This document shows positions 1 to 10,959 of a stretch of DNA of 64,000 nt, one piece after another (positions within the stretch are counted from its first letter, which is position 1; every line of letters begins with the position of its first letter). Where the stretch lies: positions 5,332,001-5,396,000 of the forward strand of contig NC_087118.1 in the NCBI RefSeq assembly GCF_963855985.1, in the 5' to 3' direction. A model generated the notes under the pieces. It saw only the letters and a list, made by a program, of their open reading frames with translations. It did not search any database and was not told where the DNA came from. Source of the DNA: Ostrinia nubilalis (taxonomy: Eukaryota; Arthropoda; Insecta; Lepidoptera; Crambidae). The translations under genes were made by a program, and so were the position numbers.

Positions 1-807
1 AAAAAAAAAAAAAAAAAAAAAGCGGGCGCCTAGCATTCGCTCGGGAGCCATTGTAACAGCCAGACGTTCGCGCGCGCGTCTATCATTCCCTCGGCTGCAT
101 TGCAAAGAGTCCCTAGCGAATAGCTATCCACATTGTTCCCTACTAACCCTAACTGTTCGACTCTGGCTTGATCCGATACCTCGTCATCAATCCGCGGCTT
201 GCCATAAAGCGTCGTGTCGAGACGTTCTATCGTTGATAGCCAACCGGTTCTCGTCCTTACCGAGTAGTGCATGAGATACTCATCCCGAACCTGCGGTAGC
301 AATCCTGCTGCCACCCTTCCTGAACTTCGCACCCCCTCACCTCGTAGGTCCAACGCCTTTCCCTAGTGGTCGTACTCACTATCGAGGCTTCGGTCTCTGG
401 CTTGAGCTAACGAACCACATCCCACCCCCCTAGTTATAAGTATCCAGACTAACACTCGATAAACCTCGCATAGGGCGCCGCCCCTCTCGCGGATACGTAA
501 ACTAGTCTCGGGACGCGGATCGGGCGCGTCGCTATCCTTTTCATTGCCATTAATTAGTAATCGTGATATAACCTGTAAAGTAATCGCTCGTAATAATAAT
601 AAACTTAGAGTCAGTGAAGTTAGAATAAGGAAACTATTGTGGAACCTGAATTATAAGTGCCATTGTGTTATTGATTGTGCGTTTCCTTGGTCGAATATCC
701 CTGTAGGCATCCTGGATAGGTACACATCCCTCATCGCAGAAGGCGAACTGGGACTTAGTACTAAACAGCGGGGTGTCAGACTGAGCTAGCTAAGACGCCC
801 CGTTGCA
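1..807 (+). repeat. 5' LTR of the Gypsy element (3' portion)
   Basis: Direct repeat of 5951-6737. The window opens inside an A-run of the LTR: at least 21 A here against 18 in the 3' LTR. It ends in CA at 807, immediately before the primer-binding site. Short ORFs inside it recur in both LTRs and show no known domain. Confidence 0.85.
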
Positions 808-808
808 A

Positions 809-820
809 TGGCGCCCAACT
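809..820 (+). promoter_or_regulatory. Primer-binding site (lysine-tRNA type)
   Basis: TGGCGCCCAACT begins one or two bases after the LTR end. TGGCGCCC complements the 3' end of lysine tRNAs and is the usual priming site of many arthropod Gypsy elements. The match beyond about 11 bases was not verified. Confidence 0.7.
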
Positions 821-906
821 AAATAACCCACGGAACCTACAGGGAACACCAGATCGCTAGAGAAGCGAAAGACCACAAGGAACGCAAAACTTCGTAATAA
901 TCACAC

Positions 907-3048
907 ATGTCAGAACCGACATCTTGGATATACAAACTCAAGAAGACAGAACTTGAGAACGAGTGCAAAAGAAGAAACATAAAAACGGAGAACAGAACCG
1001 TACAAGAACTGAGACAGAACCTCACAGAAGTACTCAGAACCAAGCAGTCCCACCAACCAGTCCAGTCCGCCAGTAAATTCTCCGAAGAACAGTCTAACAG
1101 TGAGTCAGAAACCGATTTTGAAGACACAGAGATGCAGCAAGAACCAAACATGTCGTACACCGTAGATCAGACTGAAAACATAACGGCCAGATGGAACCTA
1201 AGTTTTGACACATACAACGACCCAGTGGAGTTCCTAGAGCAACTGGACGAACTCATGTCATCGGGCGAGGTCAAGCCAGATAAAGTGCTCAAAGTGCTCC
1301 CCAGATTCCTGAAAGGAAAGGCCGTACTGTGGTATAGAAATAATAACAACTCGGTCACTACATGGAACGAATTCATAGAACTCTTCACGTTGACATTTGT
1401 GAGCCGTGACAGTGACCTGTTAGCTAAAATAGTGAACTATAGGCAACATTACCGCCAAAAATTCACAGACTACCTGATTGAAATTCAAACACTCATGCGC
1501 AGATACGCAAAAATGACAAAAGAAGAAGAACTAAATAGAATCTACGAAAACATGAACACAAAATACAAGTTTTATATCAAGAAATCAGAAGCAGACTCGG
1601 TAAGCAAATTAATACAACTGGCAAACGACTATGAAAATGTCACAGCAGAACGTCAAACTAGCTTCACAGAACGAGAACCACGAAATAACTACCACGAAAC
1701 AAGCACAAATCAAGGACACAAGGAGACGGCATCATACATACACAATTACAACACAAATACTTGCTGCTGGAGCTGTGGAAAACAAGGACACTCGATGAAA
1801 GATTGCAGAAGTAAGAAAATACTATTTTGTAACGGTTGTGGCAAGATCGGCAAAATGAGTAAACAGTGTTGTAAGAAAACAAGTGAGTACACACAGGCCA
1901 TGACAATGAACACAAGTCCGCAAATTAAAGATAACCGTCCCTTCGTAGATGTATCGATACTAGGCGAAAAATATCAAGCACTCGTAGACACCGGCGCCAC
2001 AAGATCATACATCAACGACCAAGTGTACAAGAAAATCGTAAAAAGAAACCTGAAACCGAAAACAGTAAGCATAACAGCTAGCATGACAGATGGGCACACA
2101 ACTCGAATTAAAGAAGCACTAGACTTGCAAATAAATATAAAAGGAAAAACAATTAACCACCAAGTGTTATATCATCCACAAATCACGAGTATACTGATCG
2201 GCATGGACATATTGAACAGAATAGGAGCCAAAATAGAATGGCCCAAAGAGAGCACCAAGCAAGCGGAACAAGTGGGAACAACGTCAAGAAAAACTACAGA
2301 AGCCAACATCGTACCTACATACGAAATGGCCGAAACACCGACAAGTAAGAAAAAACACAAGATCAAACTCGCACACGAAAAACCAATCAAGAAAAAAGAC
2401 TATTCACGGAACCCTAAAAGTCAAGAAGTAATAAACAAACACGTAACATGCTTAAAACAAGAAACAAAAGAAGACTGGATCCAAAAGAAAATTCAGGAAA
2501 TACAAAAAACCGGAAACAAGGGCTATAAAATGTCAAACAGCAAATTATACAGGAAAATAATAAATCACGCATACGGACCAAGAACAGAAACATCATCAGA
2601 CTGGAAATTATGCATAAACAACAATGAAAAAAACCAGATTCTGAAAGAAAACCACGATACACCAACCGCAGGCCATCTAGGAACAGCAAAAACACTGAAC
2701 AAAATATCACAGAGATATTATTGGCCCGGTATGTACAGAGATGTGTCAACGTACGTCAAGAACTGCAAAACCTGTCAAGTCAACAACGCACGCAAAACCT
2801 GGAGCGTAGTGTCTACAAACCCGAGTAGACCACTACCCATATCATCGAACCGGTCCACAGACTGGACCGAAATCCTCGATGTCGACACCGTCGACCACCC
2901 ACAAGACCTGGACTGGCGCGAGTCCGGCCCTGGAAAGGAGCCGACCCGAGCTGAGGACCAGACCAGGAGGCGGCCGGGGAGAAAGAAGAGGCGCGGCATG
3001 ACGAGGCGAGCACCGCCAAATCCAGATCCAGCTGAACAAGGCCAGTAA
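907..3048 (+). CDS. Gypsy gag-protease fused to the integrase zinc finger (RT deleted)
   Basis: This 713-codon frame encodes a retroelement polyprotein. Residues ~85-220 look like a capsid (gag) domain. A CCHC knuckle lies at ~285-298 (CWSC..GH....C), followed by a degenerate second knuckle at ~308-320. An aspartic protease has its DTGA catalytic motif at ~360 and the flap-side LIGMDIL motif at ~431. A normal pol would continue into reverse transcriptase. Here the frame passes through ~130 lysine-rich residues straight into an integrase HHCC zinc finger (~589-622, H..... ending CKTC), then stops after a basic proline/arginine-rich tail without the DDE core. The open frame and near-identical LTRs suggest that the deleted form itself was mobilised. 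It probably assembles particles and supplies protease while a helper supplies RT and integrase. The first in-frame ATG after the primer site is used. Confidence 0.8.
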   Translation: MSEPTSWIYKLKKTELENECKRRNIKTENRTVQELRQNLTEVLRTKQSHQPVQSASKFSEEQSNSESETDFEDTEMQQEPNMSYTVDQTENITARWNLSFDTYNDPVEFLEQLDELMSSGEVKPDKVLKVLPRFLKGKAVLWYRNNNNSVTTWNEFIELFTLTFVSRDSDLLAKIVNYRQHYRQKFTDYLIEIQTLMRRYAKMTKEEELNRIYENMNTKYKFYIKKSEADSVSKLIQLANDYENVTAERQTSFTEREPRNNYHETSTNQGHKETASYIHNYNTNTCCWSCGKQGHSMKDCRSKKILFCNGCGKIGKMSKQCCKKTSEYTQAMTMNTSPQIKDNRPFVDVSILGEKYQALVDTGATRSYINDQVYKKIVKRNLKPKTVSITASMTDGHTTRIKEALDLQINIKGKTINHQVLYHPQITSILIGMDILNRIGAKIEWPKESTKQAEQVGTTSRKTTEANIVPTYEMAETPTSKKKHKIKLAHEKPIKKKDYSRNPKSQEVINKHVTCLKQETKEDWIQKKIQEIQKTGNKGYKMSNSKLYRKIINHAYGPRTETSSDWKLCINNNEKNQILKENHDTPTAGHLGTAKTLNKISQRYYWPGMYRDVSTYVKNCKTCQVNNARKTWSVVSTNPSRPLPISSNRSTDWTEILDVDTVDHPQDLDWRESGPGKEPTRAEDQTRRRPGRKKRRGMTRRAPPNPDPAEQGQ

Positions 3049-3180
3049 CTTTTACTCGTAGCTTAACTTTATACCTAAGTCAGGTTTCCAATAGATAGAT
3101 AAAAAGTACATAGTAAATGTCTAGTCAGTTCTCGTTTAAGTAACTTTCTCAGTATTTAAAAACAAGTCAATAATATATAA

Positions 3181-3437
3181 GTATTAATTAACATTACATA
3201 GTAACCCTGTATAATCTAGATCATTCAGTTCTTGAATTTAATCTCGTTAAATATCATATATCAATAACCTATAAGTATTAATTAACATTACATAGCAACC
3301 CTGTATAATCTAGACCATTCAGTTCTTGAATTTAATCTCGTTAAATACCACATAATAACCTATAAGTATTAATTATCATTAGAAAGTAACCCTGTATAAT
3401 TTAAATCGTTCAATTGTTCTATTTAATCTCGTTAAAT
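3181..3437. repeat. Three-copy tandem repeat, 90-94 bp units
   Basis: Units start at 3181, 3275 and 3365, each beginning gtattaatta and ending with atctcgttaaata. The third copy is the most diverged. It lies in the non-coding interior, where LTR elements often carry tandem repeats. Confidence 0.8.
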
Positions 3438-3753
3438 AACTATTGACGCAAATCGCATTGTTATTTACTCGTAACTCGCAACCTAAACTCACATAAATAA
3501 CAAACCGGTTTGTTACGCGCCAATAGTACTACCAGTTTCTCGATAACTTTTAAATAGTAAACAAACATTGCAAGAACGATTCACCGAGCGAACTCATTTG
3601 CATATTATCAGTGAAACGCATTTTTTCTATTCGCCACGGCCGGCACTCGCTCGCTAGATGAATCATAACTAGATTTTACCTGCCTAATGTTTGCGCGCCG
3701 CGCCAGGCTGCATTCCATTTACATTAAGAAATATTATTTATTGTAATTAAAAC

Positions 3754-4750
3754 TTAACCCCTTAACTGCCATTGTCTTGTATAACTTTTAATAATTGTAG
3801 AAATTATTAACATTAATCAGATGCCTATTCTGAGCATGCCTATCCCTTTCGGACCGCTCCAATACAATTGTGCGGGTTACATAAACGAGATTATCTCATT
3901 AGTTTTACATCGGAAGTGGATGGGCTGAGTATCGTACGATTGTGCGGGATGCGTTCTTTCACCTCCCGTGCAAATTTTGTCCGAAGCGCAGTCGGTGAGC
4001 AGGTTACAACCTGTACAGTTCATGACTGATTGCGCTCCCCGACTTGGCGAAAGAAAGTACCTACTATTGTTTTATTTTGTAATTGTAGTAATATACAAGT
4101 TATTGATTAGACAAATAGTTAAAAAATAGCATCTTTTTGTGATAACAGTGACTACTTGTGAGCAAAGGCTTTGGCGTAACAGCTTAACGAACTTTACTGA
4201 CACAATTGTATCGACGTGGGCCCTACAATACCTTATGCGTATTTTAAGTTTCTCATAATTATTAATTTTTCATGGTTTCCACACCATGTTTCCGATTTTA
4301 AACGACGCTACTATCGCAGAGATGCTCTATGCACCTGGGCATGAGAGCGATGACAACGACAAAAGCTAGTTTCGACTACTTTAGATGAACTACTCCTCTT
4401 CTGCTGATGAAGGCTCAGACATTCATGACGATAAATACCTCTGAGTATGCAAGCAGCATGGCAGATGAAGCCCTTCAATCGTCAACATCTTCCAGGAGAT
4501 GCTGTTCATGATCCAGGAGATATTAAAACTCCATAGGAATATTTCGAGCGCTATATTTACTGTTGAGGTCATGGAACATGTGGTTTTGCCCACAAATCAA
4601 TATTAAATGGCAAATACTGGTATATAAATTAAACCTGTTTATTTCATACTGGTTATAAATACGTTTTTCGGAATACATGCCTTTGATAAAATTTCCAAAA
4701 CCCTTACAATTTTGACCCTCACAATTGTACGTAGGAAGTGAAGGGCCCAG
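3754..4750 (+). pseudogene. Possible decayed piggyBac-like transposase fragment
   Basis: A TTAA is followed by CCCCTTAACTGCC, in the style of a piggyBac end. Downstream (~4290-4730) the three frames together read like the start of a piggyBac transposase: an acidic Ser/Asp/Glu stretch, then a segment resembling 'KTP.EYFERY' and 'EVMEHVV..TNQY'. Multiple stops and shifts break it, and no matching right end was found. If correct, it is a passenger carried inside the Gypsy element, because the LTRs are far younger than this decay. Confidence 0.3.
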
Positions 4751-5030
4751 TTTGATACAATTGTTGGTATATGAATTTTCCAAGATGGCGGCGGAAAATC
4801 TGGAAAATTATAGCAGATTCGTAATCTGCGGCCCCAAATTACCTAAAATTCATGTTCAAAATTACAAATTTCTTTCTAGTTTAAGCGCGGGTCCGAAAGG
4901 GCTATTTAAATAGTTGAAATAATTTAAACTAGAAATAATAATAACAAGTACCATGCATACTATTATTGTATTAAATAAATATTTTAAGTAATAATTGAAT
5001 ACTCGTAATAACAAAGTAAACAACAGACTC

Positions 5031-5280
5031 GTTTAATTAGTTCATTGGGTAATTGTAAACAAAAGGTCAAAGGTATCTTAATAATATTGTTTCAAAACTA
5101 AGTTAACTAAAATTAGCGTTTAATTAGATCATTGTAAGCAAAATAAAATTAAAGGTATCTTAATAACATTGTTTCAAAACTAAGTTAGCTAAAATTAGCG
5201 TTTAATTAGTTCATTGTAAGCAAAAAAAAAATTAAGGGTATCTTAATAACATTGTTTCAAGACCAAGTTAGCTAATATTG
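5031..5280. repeat. Three-copy tandem repeat, 82-87 bp units
   Basis: Units start at 5031, 5118 and 5200 (gtttaattag.tcatt), with a shared core ggtatcttaataa.attgt. They are non-coding and lie just upstream of the polypurine tract and 3' LTR. Confidence 0.8.
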
Positions 5281-5490
5281 TTATAAGTAAATAATTAATG
5301 TCCCGTCATGTTATAAATAGAGAGTTATTATTGGGCTAACGATTAAGTACAAGTTCAATCATGTTTTACATTTAAATTTTTACTCGCCACGAAGTTACCA
5401 AAAAATAACTTATTATTGACATGACTTTTAGTTGTTCTTGAAGAACCTTTATGTACCAGACTTGTGATTTTTCCAGGTAAAAATCTCCAA

Positions 5491-5502
5491 AACAAGGGAG
5501 GA
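5491..5502 (+). promoter_or_regulatory. Polypurine tract of the Gypsy element
   Basis: aacaagggagga directly precedes the TG that opens the 3' LTR at 5503. This is the expected plus-strand priming site. Confidence 0.75.
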
Positions 5503-6737
5503 TGTGACGCGCCCCGCGACGCATCGACAGCCCTAGCACCGAGCGCAGAGATTTTGACAACCCTACGGCTGCGCGGCCGCACGCCGCACAGACCGAGCTA
5601 ATATAAGAGACGGCGGCGACCGCGGGCGCCTACCCCTCGATCGGGCCCACTAGAGTGAGCCCGCCGTAGGCTGGACTTTGGTCCAACACCGCGGTGGGCA
5701 ACCCTCTAGTTGGGTTCGCCACTGATCGGGCGCCTTATGCGCTCGATACGGCCCGATCGCGAACGTCGGTCTGCGACCGACGCGGACGAGCCTGGGCTTC
5801 GCTTCGCGAAGCCCACACTCGGCCTCGTCGGCACGCGCACCGACGATCGCCAACGGCTAGAGTACCTTCTGTACTCGCCACTCTGCCCGGTGAAGCTGGA
5901 AAAGCTCCTCAAGCTACCAGCGCGCGTCCCTTCAAAAAAAAAAAAAAAAAAGCGGGCGCCTAGCATTCGCTCGGGAGCCATTGTAACAGCCAGACGTTCG
6001 CGCGCGCGTCTATCATTCCCTCGGCTGCATTGCAAAGAGTCCCTAGCGAATAGCTATCCACATTGTTCCCTACTAACCCTAACTGTTCGACTCTGGCTTG
6101 ATCCGATACCTCGTCATCAATCCGCGGCTTGCCATAAAGCGTCGTGTCGAGACGTTCTATCGTTGATAGCCAACCGGTTCTCGTCCTTACCGAGTAGTGC
6201 ATGAGATACTCATCCCGAACCTGCGGTAGCAATCCTGCTGCCACCCTTCCTGAACTTCGTACCCCCTCACCTCGTAGGTCCAACGCCTTTCCCTAGTGGT
6301 CGTACTCACTATCGAGGCTTCGGTCTCTGGCTTGAGCTAACGAACCACATCCCACCCCCCTAGTTATAAGTATCCAGACTAACACTCGATAAACCTCGCA
6401 TAGGGCGCCGCCCCTCTCGCGGATACGTAAACTAGTCTCGGGACGCGGATCGGGCGCGTCGCTATCCTTTTCATTGCCATTAATTAGTAATCGTGATATA
6501 ACCTGTAAAGTAATCGCTCGTAATAATAATAAACTTAGAGTCAGTGAAGTTAGAATAAGGAAACTATTGTGGAACCTGAATTATAAGTGCCATTGTGTTA
6601 TTGATTGTGCGTTTCCTTGGTCGAATATCCCTGTAGGCATCCTGGATAGGTACACATCCCTCATCGCAGAAGGCGGACTGGGACTTAGTACTAAACAGCG
6701 GGGTGTCAGACTGAGCTAGCTAAGACGCCCCGTTGCA
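5503..6737 (+). repeat. 3' LTR of the Gypsy element, 1235 bp
   Basis: Begins TGTGACGCGC after the polypurine tract and ends CCGTTGCA. The first part is GC-rich and has an A-run at 5934-5951. From 5951 it is colinear with 21-807. Confidence 0.85.
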
Positions 6738-7482
6738 AATACAAATGGATAATTTTTAGCCTAGGAATTTTAATAAAGCAACATTTTATCATCATCATCA
6801 TCATCATTTCAGCCATAGGACGTCGTCCACTGCTGAACATAGGCCTGTACCCCAATGATTTCATAATGACCGCTTGGTAGCGGCCTGCATCCAGCACCTT
6901 CCTGCTTACCTTTATGAGGTCGTCGGTCCACTTTGTAGGTGGACGTCCTACGATGCGCTTTCCGGTACGTAGCCTTCACTTTAACCCTGCTGCCTCAGTT
7001 CTGCAAACTACTGTGCCCTGCACATTGCCACTTCAGCTTGCTGATCCGTCGAGCTATGTCAGCGACTTTAGTTCGTTTACGGATCTCCTAATTTCTGATA
7101 TTTCTGATCCAAAAAATCCACGTTTCCGAGCCGTGTATTATCACGGTATCTGTCTATAGGCACATTTATAAGGTTTAAAACAAAAATTAAGTAATCACAA
7201 AAACGCAGAACGGATGGCCAATGGGGCAACAGGGTTCAAGTAGAGGCTACGTACCGGAAAGCGCATCGTAGGACGTCCACTTACAAAGTGGACCGACGAC
7301 CTCATAAAGGTAAGCAGGAATGTGCTGGGTGCAGGCCGCTACTAAGCGGTCATTATGAAAATCATTGGGGTACAGGCCTATGTTCAGCAGTGGACGTCCT
7401 ATGGCTGAAATGATGATGATGATGATGATAAAATGTTGCTTTATTAAAATTCCTAGGCTAAAAATTATCCATTTGTATTTAA
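6738..7482. repeat. Foldback repeat derived from an RTE-like LINE 3' end
   Basis: Arms 6738-6978 and 7245-7482 are near-perfect inverted copies separated by ~265 bp. Each arm holds the 3' coding tail of an RTE-type LINE (text similar to 'tgttcagcagtggacgtcct') followed by (ATG)n or (CAT)n, then a shared AT-rich outer flank. Because that flank is mirrored too, this is a palindromic unit rather than two independent LINE insertions. The outer left edge abuts the Gypsy LTR exactly. Confidence 0.8.
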
Positions 7483-9554
7483 TGCCACTATGCAGTCCTA
7501 GTTTAACTATTACGAGAAAACTCATTTTTGCAGTTTTCATACTAGTTGCTATTCAAGTAGCCATAAGATAAAAATAATACAGAATACATAGGCTTGTGAT
7601 ACCTTTTTAGAATCTCAATTAACCAAGGAAGTTTTTAAGGTAATGGGCACGATGGTCTTCCTACATTTTTTTTATACGACGGCTGATCAAAAGTGCAATT
7701 TCTTAAACTTTTCATACTTTTAAACTAGTTTGTTGAACTTTAATCTTTTCTTTTGATAACCCAACTATCCCTTGTGATAAGGAAAAAAACTAGATTGAAA
7801 ATTATCCTCATTTGTAGAAATGGCATGAGAAAAAGTAATCGCAGGTGGCAATTTTCTAAAAATGCACAAAAACTTAAAAATCTTGAAAACGGTGATATTT
7901 TTACTGGGGTCAAAATTGGACGTTAGGGAGACCATGGCGTGGCCTATAGATGGTTACAGGGTTATCCATTGTTTTTGGGACACCCTGTATTTTATACATT
8001 TCTTTCGTACCTGTTATATGTACCTACGTTAAGGTGGTCCCGCCCCAGAGCATGACACGATTTTGCAACTTGTCTAGGGGGCAGATCAATTCAATTTCGG
8101 TTGCAATCGTGAGTGTGTGATTGAATAACGAAAATTTAATTAGTTGCATCACGTCATCAGACCATCCAGTGAAAAAAAAATCGCCTATTTTGTTTGGCAA
8201 TATTTCAACAATAACAGATATTTACTATTTATGTATTCGTCATTAGACTGAATAGCCCAGAAAAAGACATTAGTTTTGAAAGGCCTTAATATGGCTTTTT
8301 TGTAACTTTTTGAACTTTAAATAAAAGCCGTCAGTGTTGTAAGTAAGCCATGTTATTGATATTTACCTCAAGGATTAATGTATTTCATTTTATTAATAGG
8401 AAATTGTCGTAGTTTTTTAAGGCATGTATTTAAATGATCTTTTTAAATTAGCAAAAACGGCAAATAAAAAAATCTATTTGGTCGTCTATTTTAATGATTG
8501 ATCCTCTTTCTTTGAGACATAAAATCACAGATGTATTTCTATATCTGTGCATAAAATAAATAAAATCGATCGATATTTTAACCTCTTTTGAACTACGCAA
8601 AAAAAATTTGAGATGTAAAAATTATATCTGATCGTTACTTGTTGGTCCTCAAAAATAAAAGAAATGAGCACCAAATATTCAATATTGTGATACTTTTTTA
8701 AATAATTCGATTTGTATAAATTATTTTTTGTCTATATCAAATAATCTTCAAAATAATTATGTTATGGTACTTATTTTTATTAAGTTGTAGTCAAAGGATG
8801 GAAACTATTTAAAGGCACTTGATGTTCAAAGATTTTTTTTTATTAAAAAAGCATACTTAACACGTTCACACTGCGTTATCGGGTCGAATTGACCTTAGGT
8901 GCTGGATGCGTTGGTGCGGGATGGATATAATATTCGGTCTTTTCAGTAGTACGAAAGATAAATAAATATTGTTTTGCAATTGTTTAAATATTTGGAAAAA
9001 AAAAAACTTATCAGGTCCTTACGACCCGATGTCGCACTAAAAGTAAACAAATATCGTTTAGTGCTTTTATCGTGTCTAATCGACCCGTTGACAGATGACT
9101 TTATGGTCACTGATCACGGTCGAGATCGGTACCTATACTAAGAGAAAATCAACCTTGCGATTTGAAAAAAATAAAGAGGTAAAAATTATGATGTCGGGTT
9201 CAGGGATGTCAGAAGTAAGAAATTATTTTACATAGCGCCTCTAGTCCCAAACTAAGCAAAGCTTGTAATTTAAACAAACAGGGCAATGTACTATTCTGCT
9301 TGCTTATTGGCCGCTAAGCCCTTGGCCAACTCAGTAACCAATGACGGACGATTGTTACTCAACCACAAAGTACCGCGTAAATTAAAAGATATTTTTTAAT
9401 TAAAAATATTAACCAATAATATTTTTTGTTAGATCAAATATATTTTAAAGTTAAGTTATACATAGATCGAAATGTATTTATTAGGTGATCAATAATAAAA
9501 GGCAAACTTGATATAAAAATCATCAAATTAACAAAATTAAAGATCAATAACTAA
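7483..9554. other. AT-rich region with no recognised gene
   Basis: No ORF with recognisable domains on either strand. At 7978-7990 the text gggacaccctgta matches the right end of the CAGGG-type TA foldbacks found elsewhere in the window, so a solo element end is likely. Near 8875 a TTAACACGTTCACAC motif recalls a piggyBac end, but nothing supports it downstream. Confidence 0.5.
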
Positions 9555-9942
9555 ATTATAAAAAAAATAAAACCGACTCCAAAAAACCTACACTAAAACG
9601 TAGAAAAATAATTACTAATTACCTACTTATTTATTAGGACGAATTATTAATATTTATGTAGGTATACCATGATTGATACTTCTGGAGTCGGTGCCAAGAT
9701 TATGAAACATGTAAAGTTTGCCTGCACCGACTCCAAAAGTATCAATCATGGTATACCTACATAAATATTAATAATTCGTCCTAATAAATAAGTAGGTAAT
9801 TAGTAATTATTTTTCTACGTTTTAGTGTAGGTTTTTTGGAGTCGGTTTTATTTTTTTTTATAAAATTTTACTTATTTCTTGCTTTTTAGTTAACTAATTA
9901 TTACCTTGATGTTACCACTGAAGGTAGGCAGTACACTGAGAC

Positions 9943-10134
9943 CAAAAAAAATTGGTTCATAATCGGCGGAGATATTGCGAATAAAAAAGTTCATCCCCAA
10001 TTTTCCACCCTTGGGGGTTGTTTTTTTTATTATTAAATTTAAATGGGACCACCCTTGAGGTATTACCTATACGCCGAAAAAATATTTGTTCAAATCGGTT
10101 CATAATTGGCGGAGTTATCGCGTAACAAACATAG

Positions 10135-10165
<31 letters not shown>

Positions 10166-10213
10166 ATACGGGTCGAATTGAGAACCTCCTCCTTTTTGAA
10201 GTCGGTTGAAAAG
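9943..10213. repeat. Common insect interspersed repeat with A-run and gaagtcggtt end
   Basis: The phrases 'ttcaaatcggttcataattgg', a 30-nt A-run (10135-10164) and 'gaacctcctcctttttgaag' are typical of a very common lepidopteran repeat, recognised from memory. It sits in the spacer of the nested palindrome. No coding sequence. Confidence 0.55.
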
Positions 10214-10435
10214 AGGATCAAATATTATTTTTGTTTACCAAATATTAAAAGAGTATACTAAACATAAATATTATGTTACCTTTAATGAAGATCATTCATA
10301 ATTTATCCGTAGATCAACTAATATAGACCCAATAATTAATATAAAGATAAAATATAATAAAAAACATCATTTATTTTTAAAAGTGCACATACAAAAAAGA
10401 TCAATTAGTTTTTAGAGGATCAAATAATATTGTCC

Positions 10436-10556
10436 CGTTTTTTAATATCCGGTATCCGGCCGGATAGTGAGTTACTATCCGGTATCCGGCCGGATAGTAA
10501 ATTTAGGCCGGATATCCGGCCTACCGGATAGTTACCGGATATCCGTTTCATCTCTA
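10436..10556. mobile_element. Probable single end of a hAT-type element with CCGGATATCC repeats
   Basis: Read from the right, the segment starts tagagatgaaacggatatcc and contains about seven copies of (g)ccggata / tatccgg, like the subterminal repeats of hAT elements. No second end was found, so this is a fragment. Confidence 0.35.
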
Positions 10557-10959
10557 AAGAATATGGTCTCAATGTACTGCCTACCTTCAGTGGTAACATC
10601 AAGGTAATAATTAGTTAACTAAAAAGCAAGAAATAAGTAAAATTTTATAAAAAAAAAAATAAAACCGACTCCAAAAAACCTACACTGAAAAGTAGAAAAA
10701 TAATTACTAATTACCTACTTATTTATTAGGACGAATTAATATTTATGTAGGTATACCATGATTGATACTTTTGGAGTCGGTGCAGGCAAACTTTACATGT
10801 TTCATAATCTTGGCACCGACTCCAAAAGTATCAATCATGGTATACCTACATAAATATTAATTCGTCCTAATAAATAAGTAGGTAATTAGTAATTATTTTT
10901 CTACTTTTCAGTGTAGGTTTTTTGGAGTCGGTTTTTTTTTTTTTTATAAAATTTTTTGA

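Larger units (their letters stand above)
3049..5490. other. Non-coding interior of the Gypsy element
   Basis: About 2.4 kb between the ORF and the polypurine tract holds no convincing intact gene. It contains two sets of roughly 80-94-bp tandem repeats and a possible decayed piggyBac fragment, annotated separately. Its AT-rich composition contrasts with the GC-rich LTR. Confidence 0.6.
1..6737 (+). mobile_element. Non-autonomous Ty3/Gypsy LTR retrotransposon (5' end outside window)
   Basis: The last 807 bp of the 5' LTR, a primer-binding site, one gag-protease ORF, a long non-coding interior, a polypurine tract and a full 1235-bp 3' LTR follow in canonical order. The two LTRs match without indels from 21-807 against 5951-6737, and I count two substitutions (near 300 and 685), so insertion was recent. 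The element lacks reverse transcriptase, RNase H and the integrase catalytic core and must depend on an autonomous relative. The 5' flank lies outside the window, so the target duplication cannot be checked. Confidence 0.85.
9555..10955. repeat. Nested palindrome: two hairpins arranged as an inverted pair
   Basis: Each arm (9555-9866 and 10640-10953) is itself a ~310-bp hairpin with ~140-bp stems and a ~30-nt loop, with both stem ends carrying aaaaccgactccaaaa. The arms and an adjoining ~80 bp (9861-9942 and 10565-10648) are inverted copies of each other around a ~620-bp spacer. Small differences (aaacg versus aaaag; a 3-bp gap) show that the copies have diverged. Confidence 0.85.

Noticed and set aside
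30..353. 107-residue minus-strand ORF, repeated at 5960-6283
   Set aside because: It lies within the LTR; its recurrence only reflects the LTR pair.
8870..9130. TTAACACGTTCACAC motif as a possible piggyBac end
   Set aside because: No matching opposite end with TTAA and no transposase text downstream.
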